DNA of 64,000 bases from Knoxdaviesia capensis (lineage: Eukaryota > Ascomycota > Sordariomycetes > Microascales > Gondwanamycetaceae), in the NCBI GenBank assembly GCA_001510575.1, contig LNGK01000008.1:1748340-1812339 (forward strand), read 5' to 3'. The translations under genes were made by a program, and so were the position numbers. The notes beneath the pieces are model-generated. The model was not told the origin of the DNA. It searched no databases and saw nothing but the letters and a program-made list of their open reading frames with translations. Of this stretch, positions 1 to 9,562 are shown piece by piece; the first letter of the stretch is position 1; each line of letters begins with the position of its first letter.

Positions 1-1873
1 TGAGGACGCGGAATCCCGAGGGGATGAAGTGGCTGGTGAGGCCGTTGGGCAGCTGCGGGAGCTGAGGCACCGCAGACTCATCGTTGTCTGCAAAGGGGGT
101 CGGCTGGCGACTGCGGAGGTGCGGGAGGAGAGCACGAGCGACATCATGCTCACGGCTGGAGCCAGGAGCCTCACCAAATGGGGTCAGGCCAAAGTCACCG
201 CCCACAACGCCAACAGAGCCGGCGGGGAAGAGCTGGGTGAGACGCTCGACCTGAAAGCCACGGTAGGGGAGTCTATCCGCGTTCCGGGCGTTCTGGGTGT
301 CGACGTGCGCGTTGACGAAGCGGATGCGACGTGTCGGGACGGGGGCTGCGCCGGCTTCCCAGTGAGCCAGGGGCATGGTGATTTCAAACATAAACGCGTC
401 GCAATCAGAGCGGCTCGGGTAGCCAATGGTAAAGGAATGGTTAATTCGAGGGACGATGGCCTGAGCAGTGGGGCCAAAGCCGAAGCGCTGGCGGGAAAGC
501 AGCACCGCGGTCCCGAAGGCCCGGGTGGCAAACGAGGATCGGTCGCACGGGGCCAGGATCCAGTCCCGCTGGACAGCAGGCATCCCGGTCATCGCCTCCA
601 CGGTCTCAATCGAAACTTCCTGCAGGAAGATTATGTCGACGGGGTCGTGGTCGTCTATGATATGCTGCAAGAGAGGCCGGAAGCGCTGCACCTGAAAGGC
701 GAGGCCAGAATCGACGTTCCAGGTGGCAATGGTCAGGTTCCGGCCATTGCGGATCACGCGGCTGGGATCGTAGAGCGATCGGCCAAGGTCTAGCGGCTCC
801 CATGAGTTGTGGGCACCGACCCAGGCGTGCCAGTTGTGCCGCTTAGGCGCACGATTATGCAGCTCCAGGGCCAGACGCGCCGCCGGGTTTGTCGCGGCAG
901 GGCCTACGAGCGGGGAACGGCTCATAACAGGCCCACCGGAGAGAAAATCGCCGGGCATATGCTCTCGAGTATAGCGATCCAATTCGATTTGCGCCGCCAG
1001 GTATTGATGGCGCTGTTGGCGCATACGGACAAACAACATCTCCTGCTGTTGACGGTGGCGCAGCTGCAACAATCCGGCCGGGCTTGAAGCAGTGGGACCC
1101 GAGGCAGCAGGGCCCACATTCGGGCCAGAGCCGTTGGCATCGGAACTGTTGTTCACGACGGAAGGCTCAGAGCGACGCCCCTGGGAGGCGGCGGCCATTC
1201 GAGCCATGGTGGCAGCTGACGGGGGAGCGATAGTAGACGGATCGGGGGGCTGCTGGCGAGTCTGCAGATCGTGAAGGTGGGCAGCGATGCTGCGGCCAAG
1301 GGCATTGATAGTCGGGTCCATGCCGCGTCGGGAAGCTTCGCGGATTCTGACCGAGGCGGGGTCGGCTCCGCGCGTTGATGATTCGAGCATCAAGGATCGC
1401 AGGATCGAGGAGGACGAGCCGCCGGGCGGGCGGTAGTCGATACCAGAGTCGTCGGTGGGCCCGATTCCAGAGGAATCCGAGTCCCAGTCAAATTGACCGT
1501 TGTTATCCGTGTCGCTCGAATCTGACACAGTGCCTGTGACCAGGACACTGGTCATTCTGATCTCAGAATCATCCCGAGTGACCAGCTGCGCGTTCTGCCG
1601 ACGGGGCTGGCGAGAAGGGAGGCGGGTCCGCGGGCGATTGATCTGCCGGCTCTGAGGGCGGGCACCATCGCGGCTTGGCGGGCCGGCGGGCTGCTGGGTC
1701 GCGACGTTGTTTCCCGGGACGGCCGGGTCGGTGGAGGTGGTAGGGGGTGTCGTGCGTTCGCGCTCATCCCGTTCGCGTGCAAGTTGACGTTCGCGTTCGC
1801 GTTCCAGTTCCCGTTCTCGTTGGCGGGCTCGGGCCTGAGCCTCATCGTCATAAGCATACAGCAGGTTCCCCAT
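1..1873 (-). CDS. Endonuclease/exonuclease/phosphatase-fold protein, 3' end cut by window edge
   Basis: An open frame runs from an ATG at 1873 to the window edge without a stop (about 624 codons seen). Residues about 12-40 are an Arg/Glu-rich, probably coiled-coil stretch. The next roughly 330 residues are low-complexity Ser/Pro/Arg/Gln sequence. From about residue 375 the frame shows the order of motifs of the endonuclease/exonuclease/phosphatase superfamily: TIATWNV, then IIFLQEVS (the metal-binding Glu), then RFVNAHVDTQ, then VVGGDFG. This arrangement is closest to fungal TDP2-like phosphodiesterases, but the part carrying the final Asp-His pair lies outside the window, so substrate and activity are inferred. 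The start has a CAACAATGG context; an upstream exon cannot be excluded. The opposite strand also has a long open frame at 29-793, which I take as its shadow. Confidence 0.8.
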   Translation of the reverse strand, partial: MGNLLYAYDDEAQARARQRERELERERERQLARERDERERTTPPTTSTDPAVPGNNVATQQPAGPPSRDGARPQSRQINRPRTRLPSRQPRRQNAQLVTRDDSEIRMTSVLVTGTVSDSSDTDNNGQFDWDSDSSGIGPTDDSGIDYRPPGGSSSSILRSLMLESSTRGADPASVRIREASRRGMDPTINALGRSIAAHLHDLQTRQQPPDPSTIAPPSAATMARMAAASQGRRSEPSVVNNSSDANGSGPNVGPAASGPTASSPAGLLQLRHRQQQEMLFVRMRQQRHQYLAAQIELDRYTREHMPGDFLSGGPVMSRSPLVGPAATNPAARLALELHNRAPKRHNWHAWVGAHNSWEPLDLGRSLYDPSRVIRNGRNLTIATWNVDSGLAFQVQRFRPLLQHIIDDHDPVDIIFLQEVSIETVEAMTGMPAVQRDWILAPCDRSSFATRAFGTAVLLSRQRFGFGPTAQAIVPRINHSFTIGYPSRSDCDAFMFEITMPLAHWEAGAAPVPTRRIRFVNAHVDTQNARNADRLPYRGFQVERLTQLFPAGSVGVVGGDFGLTPFGEAPGSSREHDVARALLPHLRSRQPTPFADNDESAVPQLPQLPNGLTSHFIPSGFRVL

Positions 1874-2704
1874 TGTTGCAATTGACAACAAGGAACCGGA
1901 CTGTTTGGATATGATAAGGAGGCAGAAGCCAGAAAAGCGATGCTAATGAAATCAGGAACCAACGACTAATGTTAGGGTGATAAAGAAAGATTGGTTCGGG
2001 TTAGAAAAAAGAAACAGGGATAGAAACGAAAACACAAAATCGATCCTCCTGATAACGGCCCATTGTGGGCAAGAGGAAATACCTAGAGATTGAAATAAAG
2101 GGGGGAGGGTGGGCTTACTTCGTTCTGAGGAGAGAAAAAGTTGGTAAGGAGGAAGAAAAGAAACGAAGCAGGAGAAAGAGAAGAAGAAACGGGATATGGC
2201 TTTATAGTGGAAGGAAAAAAACAGAATGATAAGAAAGCATATTTACTATTTGTGATGTTTCTCTATCATTTGGAAGGTGCGATTGATATTGGGTTCCTGC
2301 CTTTTGCTGGTCTCCATGTGACCCCACAAAAAAGGAAACAGCAAAAAAAAAAATCCCCCAGGCCTGCCAAGATCCACTGTCGCGCATAACCGCGACTCAA
2401 CACGTGATGAGAAGCGCCCAACACTTGCAAAACGACACCACCAAGCCCAACTCTAACGCAAACGCGCGCTTGAAAGTCTCCTTCCTTCTTCGCCATGAGG
2501 CTATCACGATCTTATCGTTCGAGGCATAACCCTAATCTTATCTTTCACATGCTCATGATTGACGTGCTGTCTAGATTCCATGTGTCTAAGTGTGCTTTTA
2601 ACCTCCATTATACACTGGAAAGAGGGAAGTAACCTCGAATACTGCTGCTTCCGGCTAAAAGAACATTCCTCTCAATCCAAGACGGCGGTCAGGAACTGGC
2701 CAGA
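1874..2704. other. Intergenic: upstream region of the EEP gene and 3' flank of the SDR gene
   Basis: No open frame here looks protein-coding. The stretch 1980-2230 is purine-rich on the plus strand, so pyrimidine-rich upstream of the minus-strand EEP gene, a common look for fungal promoters and leaders. One AACCCTAA motif lies at 2528-2535. A run of ten or more A lies near 2344-2354. Confidence 0.6.
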
Positions 2705-3827
2705 TCAGTCGTGGGGCTCCTTTTTGATCCATCGGCCTGCAATCTTCTGGAAGATACTCCGAATATCAACAAACTCGGCCCCTTGAAGGCCTATTTTCAG
2801 CATGCCGGGCTCGGTATCCAACGTTGACTTCATGGATTCCAGCTCGGAAATATCCCAATTCGCCCACACAAAGCGGCCATGCAAAAATCGGGCGTTGGGG
2901 GTAGATGCCCACGCAGCGAAGTGGCTGGGCAGATTTTCTATCACACATATGGGTCAGCATCTGGTTCCAGGTGAGTAGGTTGGGACAAGTCTCTTGTGCG
3001 GGTTTTCCGGTGAAGGGGAACGACAACAAAGAGTGCATATGACGATAAGAGAGCAGCATACCATCATCCCATGGAAGCGAAGCTGGTGTCAGCCCAGCTC
3101 TTCGGGCACTCTCGGTTAGCACCGCACCCGGATGCACATTGAGGATCTGAAGCACCTCGGCCGGATACTCCTCAGCCAGGTGCTGAAGCAACGATGCCAG
3201 CGCGCACTTGGTGGCCGAATAGATACCCTGTGTTGGCGCCGGGTTGGAATGGGCCATGAACGACGAGATGTTGACGATCGCCATCGGCCGGCGCCGCTGC
3301 GGCGGCCGCCCGGCAATAGGGGGACTAGCGGAGCCGCCACTGGGCACGCGCAGCAAGCGGCCCTGGCGGAGGAACATGTGCACACAGCGCATCGGCGCCA
3401 TCACGTTCATCGTGAGCGAGCGTTCCAGGTCGGCCATGTCCGCCGCAACGCTGCCCATGACCGTTGACGCCGACGCGCTGATCACCAGCACGTCGATGAT
3501 GACGCCGTTGGCCGCCTGGGTGTCCCACAGCTGTTGTAGGTCGGATTCGCACGCGAGGTCGAACACCACGTCGTCGATCACGGTGGGGCTGCTTGCGGGG
3601 AGGAGGCCGGCGAGCCGCGCGGCGGCGTCTGAGAGCACTTCCTTGCGGCGGCCGGTCAGGATGACGCGGGCGGCGCCGGCGAGGGCGAAGGCCCGGGCTA
3701 CACAGTAGCCTATGCCCTCCGAAGACCCCACCACGAGGACTGTCCGGCCTGCCTGCGAGTTGGCGGGGAGTGTCGGGTCGATTTGCCGGTACGGCTTGTT
3801 GTGGTAATGTTGGGTGAAGGATGCCAT
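2705..3827 (-). CDS. Short-chain dehydrogenase/reductase (SDR)
   Basis: Two exons, 3827-3062 and 2937-2705, separated by a 124-nt intron (GTATGC..TAG), encode 332 residues. The intron was placed because the frame continues as LPWDDENLPSHFAAWA, as in fungal SDRs. This is a classical SDR Rossmann fold: cofactor motif G34-SSE-G38-I-G40, helix Asn in LTMN141V, catalytic Ser188/189 in NISS, and Y203-SAT-K207. The usual NNAG motif after strand 4 reads ISASAS instead. The substrate cannot be named; such proteins reduce or oxidise small alcohols and ketones with NAD(P)H, usually in the cytosol. The start was chosen at MASFTQHY because longer in-frame extensions run into the promoter. An excellent TATA box lies about 200 bp upstream. 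It is not part of an evident cluster. Confidence 0.85.
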
Positions 3828-4024
3828 GGTAGCAGAGGTAGGTGGTGATGGGTAGTGGGTGGAAGTTCTGTCGTATGAACACGAGGAAAGTTGAGAGAAG
3901 TTAAAAGGGTAAGAGAAAGATGAAGAGAGTGGACTTTCCAGGATACAACCGTCCTTTTGGTCAAAGTCGCGGGTGATCAGGCTCCCGAAAAGAGCCAGTG
4001 GTATTTTAGGTAGGACCGATGTTC

Positions 4025-4033
4025 TTTTATATA
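4025..4033 (-). promoter_or_regulatory. TATA box of the SDR gene
   Basis: On the minus strand the bases read TATATAAAAG (4033 down to 4024), about 200 bp upstream of the SDR ATG at 3827. This spacing suits a leader of about 170 nt. Confidence 0.55.
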
Positions 4034-5079
4034 CCACGTCGTTCCACAGAAGTGCAAAGCGAAGGAAATCCGAGTGTCCTGTTATTTCCCCTCCTTAAGC
4101 CGGCAATTATCCAGCGAATGCTTTGACAAATAAAGCACACGAGCAGTGCCTCTTTCGTCAGGTCAGGACTTGAGACGGTGTCGGATGCCACACGTCGGAG
4201 GAAAGGAATACACGGCAAGCTCAGGCTACTGGAGATGAAGGCTGCAGCTCGGGTATGCTGCACAACACACAGGGTGTAAGTCCGAACCCACAGAGGAGTC
4301 GAAATGAAAAAGAACAGGCAAGGACAACAAAAAAAAGCCAACAGGTGTGTGCGGGTTTTAGTCAAGAGTGGTATGAGCAAGGCAGTGGATGATGGGGTTG
4401 TTGTCAGCGTGGTATATATGGAGCCTCCCAACAGCAAAGGGGGTGTGGTGCGAAGCCGACCGGAGATGCACACCGTGTGGCCCCTTGGATGGCTGGGTGT
4501 ATATTTCTGCACGTCCCGGAGGCTGGAGGTCAAATACTCCGAGTCTCCGGCCCCACCTTGACGCCTTCATGGTGATGATCCCCTTTGTCTCTGCTTTTAA
4601 GATTGTGTTTCTGGAAACAGCAGCACAGATACAGACCAACGTCAACGTGATTTACCTGCTAGACTGCAGAATCTGGTGACAGGCCGGTGATCGGAGGGGA
4701 GTAGCCGGTAGTCGGCGGAAAGGACTCCACGGTAGGATTTTGAAAAGCGAGGGCGTCCAGACTAGCTAGTGATGAGCTCGGGAATATCCAGTTACGCACG
4801 GTTCGGACAATTCCAGAGGGAGTGGATGAGGGGATGTGAATGTGGTGGTGTTGGAGTGTACCATACTGATATGGAACCTTGGCTCGGATGCATATAAGAC
4901 AGCGTTGTGATTGATATGCGTCTCTGGGGCGGGAAGGACTTGGGACGGCAATGTGGGACAACCTGGGCCTGGTAAGAGGGGGGATATAGGAGGGGTCGAA
5001 TGAGTGTTGCTATCGGCTCAGTGAAAGAGAGAAACAGAATGGTGAGCTGTCTCTATGCCGCCATGAACATACGAGAGAC

Positions 5080-5091
5080 TTAGGGTTAGGG
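5080..5091. promoter_or_regulatory. Interstitial telomere-type repeat (TTAGGG)2
   Basis: Two TTAGGG units in tandem, about 1.25 kb upstream of the SDR start. The flanks CTTAGGGTTAGGGCTGTG match the site at 40671-40688 over 18 bp with one C/T difference. Such motifs bind Tbf1/TRF-like Myb proteins in fungi; a regulatory role here is inferred. Confidence 0.5.
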
Positions 5092-6037
5092 CTGTGTGAT
5101 GGCATCTTAGAAAACAACACACAAGACAACGACATCTGAAAGTGGCTTGAGATACATTCTTTACCACGATCAAATCGCCACACCAGGAAGCAACGAATAA
5201 ATGTCTCAGGCGATTCCTTAAAGCACCAGAGACCACCGTAGTCCAAGACTATCGACTTGACGGAGCTATAATAACCCTAGGTATCCCCCCCACCAATTGG
5301 TTTTTCTTTTTCTGATATACCTCCGGACCTCTTAATCCGTCCTTTGCGTGCACACGCCCCCTCTCCTAGTCTGTGTCTGGTGCTTAGCGGGCCCGGAGAT
5401 TCGGGTTTACACGGATCTGGTGGGCCCACACACCCGGAGATGTTGCCATGCCTCTTCCAGCCACACATGGGGGAGGTGGGGTTTATTCCGGGCGGCGTTC
5501 CTCTACTTAATTTTATGCACGGGGACTTTTGTCTTTTTGTTCCCCCTTCTCACATTTTATGCTGTCCCTGTAACTAGAACTCCAGGACCAAGTCAAGCGC
5601 TGTCGTGTGCGACGATCCAGCCCAGCGCGAAACCCAACCGACGGATCACGGCACACTTCTAGACGTACGACGGAGGACGGAGGGAGTCTCAATTGGGAAA
5701 CTGATCTTCTTCATTCAGATTGAAAACAGAGACGGCGTTCAAGCATATTATGAGGCGTAGACAACATGTTTATATTTGTGCAGTGCGTAAGCTAAGAAAG
5801 GAGTAACGGGCCAAAGCTATTACTTGCAATCAAGTGTCCCACAAGCGCAGGAAGCCATGATAGCAAGGAATCCGGAGCTTGATATAGAACATTGCGAGGA
5901 CAGGCCCACGATGAGACAGAAGTCGGTGGCTATGGACACCCCGCCGCGCCGGTGCCATTCCCGGCTTGAAGCTATCACCGACGACAGGCGGCATTCTCGA
6001 TGGAATATACAAGACTCGATGCGGAGCCTTGTTGGCT

Positions 6038-6110
6038 TCACTCAACGCCGGCCTAGGACGCCGGTGAGCAAGATATGGCCCCCCCGGTGCCCTGGGCCGG
6101 CGTTGAGTGA
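6038..6110. repeat. Perfect 16-bp inverted repeat
   Basis: The arm TCACTCAACGCCGGCC at 6038-6053 is exactly complementary to 6095-6110, with a 41-nt spacer. Confidence 0.75.
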
Positions 6111-6129
6111 TCCCGTTGCTCCTGAAACC

Positions 6130-6167
6130 CTGTCCCGGGTTACTCGAAAACGAGCAGCCCGGGACAG
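6130..6167. repeat. 38-nt stem-loop with AAAA loop
   Basis: The arms 6130-6146 and 6151-6167 pair at 16 of 17 positions (one A-C mismatch at 6142/6155, one G-U) around an AAAA loop. It resembles a strong intrinsic hairpin. Confidence 0.75.
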
Positions 6168-6572
6168 AAGGTTCGTGCTACGCGGCTTCTCCGCGGCTTT
6201 TCCGGAGAGCCGGGCATTGGTGCTCCGCCGTGGGAGCCCCGGAAGAGAGTCTGCATAAAATGATGGGTTCAACCCACGGCCGGTAGAGGTATACCGGCAG
6301 TGCTCCGGGCGAGAGTTCCATGCCATCCTCCTGCTCAGACTGATACTGGCTCCAATCGGGCAACCGGGAGCACAAGGCCACAATGGCACCGCATCACAAA
6401 GAAACGCGGACTGAATATACAGCCCGCCCCGCAACCGGCCTCCGGCCATCATATCTCCCCATCAGGAGGGACCCCAGAATGGGGCCTCTAGGCTGTGCCC
6501 CCCCTCATTGACCAGTAGAGATATACTGGCCATCGATGGGCGGGGGAAACAGGAGCCGGAGCGTTGTGCTCA

Positions 6573-6633
6573 CATGGCAACACTTTTGCCGCGTACCCCT
6601 CAAGAAGGGGCACGCGAGAATAGTGTTGCCATG
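6573..6633. repeat. 61-nt long foldback hairpin
   Basis: The arm from 6573 (CATGGCAACACT...) pairs with the arm ending at 6633 (...AGTGTTGCCATG) at about 24 of 28 positions, with a 5-nt loop at 6601-6605. The first 12 bp and the last 5 bp are perfect. The shape and length resemble a small-RNA precursor, but no expression evidence is available. Confidence 0.65.
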
Positions 6634-9562
6634 CCTGCAACCTTGTTCTAGAGTTCGACCTTGCTTTCGCACGGTCGGACAAAAGGGAAGCAGACAGCAT
6701 CCGTCCGGCAAGATAGCGGTGCGAGCAGGGACAAGTTCTTTGTGGGACGAAGGAGATTGGAAACAGGGCCGTACACTATCACCCGAGAGAGGGATATTCG
6801 GCGGTAGGGGGTAAAAGAGGGACTCCTGGCGTATGGAAAAGGTAGTTGAGAGGGGAGGGGTATAATGATGTGGATGCTGCCGGCACCAAAGATATTCGTG
6901 ATTTAGTGGATTCAGGTCGTGATTGAGTTGGTCGTGGTGGTCAAGTTGTTGTGGTCGAGTGGTGGAGAATTGTGTGGTGTGACGGAAGAAAAAGAGAAGA
7001 GAATATTCAGGACGTCCAGAATAGGAGATTTCCTTTTATAGTCCCCAAAATAAAGGGGCACACAATAGAAAAAAACAAAGAGCAAAATCCAGATCTCGTG
7101 ATCTATTCAAAATATAATAAAGCATTCCCTTTGTTTATATAGACATCTAGTTTCAGCTATGATGCTTGCTAAATGTGTTTATATCCTATCAAAGGTACTT
7201 AATTAACTTCATTGTTTTCTTTCACGATGATATGTGGCTGCTTGAGTTCACCCTCGAAACTGCCGGAAGCCCTATTTGATAACGGAAACCTGACATTTGT
7301 GTGTGAGAGATAACTTGATGCTCTTATTTACATGTTAACATTCTCGTGAGAGTGGAAAGCCATGAGTGAGAAACAGAGTAGACATATCACCCATCCACCA
7401 GTATTTCCATCCCCATGAGCCAGCTTTCCTCCATCGTATTTGTATGTATCGTAGTCCAGGCTACTGACTCTGTCGTCATGTCCTCATTCCCCGGAGACCC
7501 AAACAATAAATGGTCCCAACCCACCACCTCTCAAAAGCGACACCTCCCCCACCGACCCGCAAACCAAACCCCTCAATACGCCTCTCTTCAAGTGAAAGAT
7601 TACTTACTTGTATTTTTTGTATTGTTCGTTCTTTTTTTCTGTTGTTTATATCCGTCATAACAGTCTACCGGCCGCCCCGAACGAACACACACACGGGACG
7701 CCGCAGAACCAAAAGAAAAGCGTGCATAAAAGTGGGGCCCCCCGGATTTACACTCCCCCTTGCCTCCGGGGTGCCGGAGATATGGCAGGGCGTGGCAACG
7801 CGGTAAGAGTGGTATGGTGTGGCAGCCACTGGTACAGCGAGGAGAGAGGGCAAAAAAAGAAGATTTCACAAACACACAAACAGAACCCCGAGAGACAAAC
7901 CGGCGAAGGGAACACTTTTTTCTTTTATTTTTCTCCTCAAGCGGACAGAGACTCGGTGCGTGAGCGCGTGGTTGAATCATTATTTCTTCAACTTTTCGAT
8001 GATTTTCCCCTGAAGGGAGAGACGATCCGTCCGGTTTAAGGAGAAACATGCACTGGGTTAGGCCACTTTGTCTACGGGCATTTCAAGAGCCTCAACTGAA
8101 TCATGTACACCCATTACAGTGAAAAGCACGAGGTAGTGGTGCCGGATCACACAATCCCACCCACTCTCATGTATGTACCTCCGCGTGTATCACAGCCGGT
8201 CACATCTCCATCCTTCATGCAGCCCCGTGCCAGGTGCAGTGTGACGCTGCGTGCTGTTGCACACTATGACTCCGGCTCACAGCCCAACATGCCACCATAC
8301 ATGCAATCAGCCCAGCTCACAGACCACTTCTGCTGTACCCCCAGACCACGCACGCAGGAAAAGCCACCAGGCGCGATTCGTCTTTTCTTACGTTTGTCTT
8401 TTGGTCAATTAACTAGATTTATTTTTGTGGGGGGTGTTTTTTTTAATTGCTAACAAAAAGGGAAATCTTTCCTAAGTTGGATGACCGCACCGGCCACCTA
8501 AAAAAAGAAGCCATATATGCTAAGGCTCTGTGATATGACTTTTGGATCTGTTCATCTGTCTCTTGCATATGGGAGGCGAAGTCAAGAGTCCCCTGGGTTC
8601 CCTTTCCCCTGGGAACATATACTTGGCAATGAGGACACAACAGTATAGAAAACAAGAAAAGGAGATCCGAGAGGCTCCTTTTGTGTAGGGCGGTGACCCT
8701 TGAAGCCGGGATGTCTGGAAGAGACGCCTCGGAGGTCGAGGATATGTTCGAGTGTAGTGACGTGGTGATGGAGGGTGGTGGGAGGAGGAGGGGGGGAGTT
8801 CGGGGGAAACGGTGGAGGGTGGTGATGTGTAATAAGGGTAAGGGGGGAAAGGGGGTAAGGGTTGGGGTTCCGTGAGGATGGGGAGAAAATGAAGCGATGA
8901 AATGGGGGTAAAACAACCAGATACCAAGCAGTGAAATATAGAACAGGCCAAATGACCGACCAACTCTCAAAAACCAAAGTGAACAGACCAGAAACCCCGG
9001 ACATACAAAAAGAAAGAAACAAACCAAAATGAACGAGTCCCCTAGGAATCGGCGGGGAAAGGGCTGGGATGGGAGGGAAGGGGAGACGAGATAAGCCTCC
9101 AAAGAGGAAATCCATATCCGTCCACCCACTTTCCATGCCCTCGTTTCTGGGCCCTCCTTTTCCTTTCTTTTCTGCTTCTGTCTCTCGTTCCAGAGATACC
9201 TATTGCATGGCTATCCTAATCATCCCCACCCCTTTCACGCTGTATTTCCAACTGGTTAGGATGACTCCTCCCGCCCAAACAAAGGAAGCCTCCCCGCGCT
9301 TAGCTTGCACCTGATTTGTGCTTGACAGACTCAATCGACGAACCAGAGCGACAGGAGAGGAAAGCAGCAAAGAAAGAAAGGAACTGGCCGCATATAATGC
9401 CCACAGTCTACCGTCATTGAGAACAGAAAAAAGGGGAGGAAAAGAAGGAGCCACAGCAAGTGAAAAGAAAAGAAGAAAACTTTCATTCATGAAAACAAAG
9501 GAAAAGAAATGCTATGAGGTTGGGGATGACAAGAACGCACGCCGAAACATGGCCCGGCGTGA

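Larger units (their letters stand above)
6038..6709. repeat. Hairpin island: at least eight consecutive inverted repeats
   Basis: In about 670 bp there are stem-forming inverted repeats at 6038-6053/6095-6110 (16 bp, perfect), 6130-6146/6151-6167 (17 positions, one mismatch, AAAA loop), 6183-6193/6203-6212 (10 bp, one bulge), 6264-6269/6271-6276 (6 bp), 6279-6285/6292-6298 (7 bp), 6466-6475/6481-6488 (8 bp with a 2-nt bulge), 6512-6517/6524-6529 (6 bp), 6573-6600/6606-6633 (28 positions) and 6674-6680/6703-6709 (7 bp with one G-U). The island is more GC-rich than its flanks and carries no credible open frame. It could encode a structured RNA or be the remains of a foldback or palindromic element. 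Confidence 0.65.
3828..9562. other. 5.7-kb gene-free region
   Basis: No open frame has a recognisable domain, good codon structure or convincing splice sites. The region contains the SDR promoter; telomere-like repeats at 5080-5091 and 5273-5279; the hairpin island at 6038-6709; an AT-rich patch around 7080-7220; and a G-rich plus-strand stretch at about 8763-8870. It ends at the 3' end of the importin gene. It may hold non-coding transcripts, but nothing in the sequence proves transcription. Confidence 0.55.

Noticed and set aside
29..793. 254-codon plus-strand open frame
   Set aside because: It is antisense to the EEP catalytic region, whose motifs are unambiguous on the minus strand.
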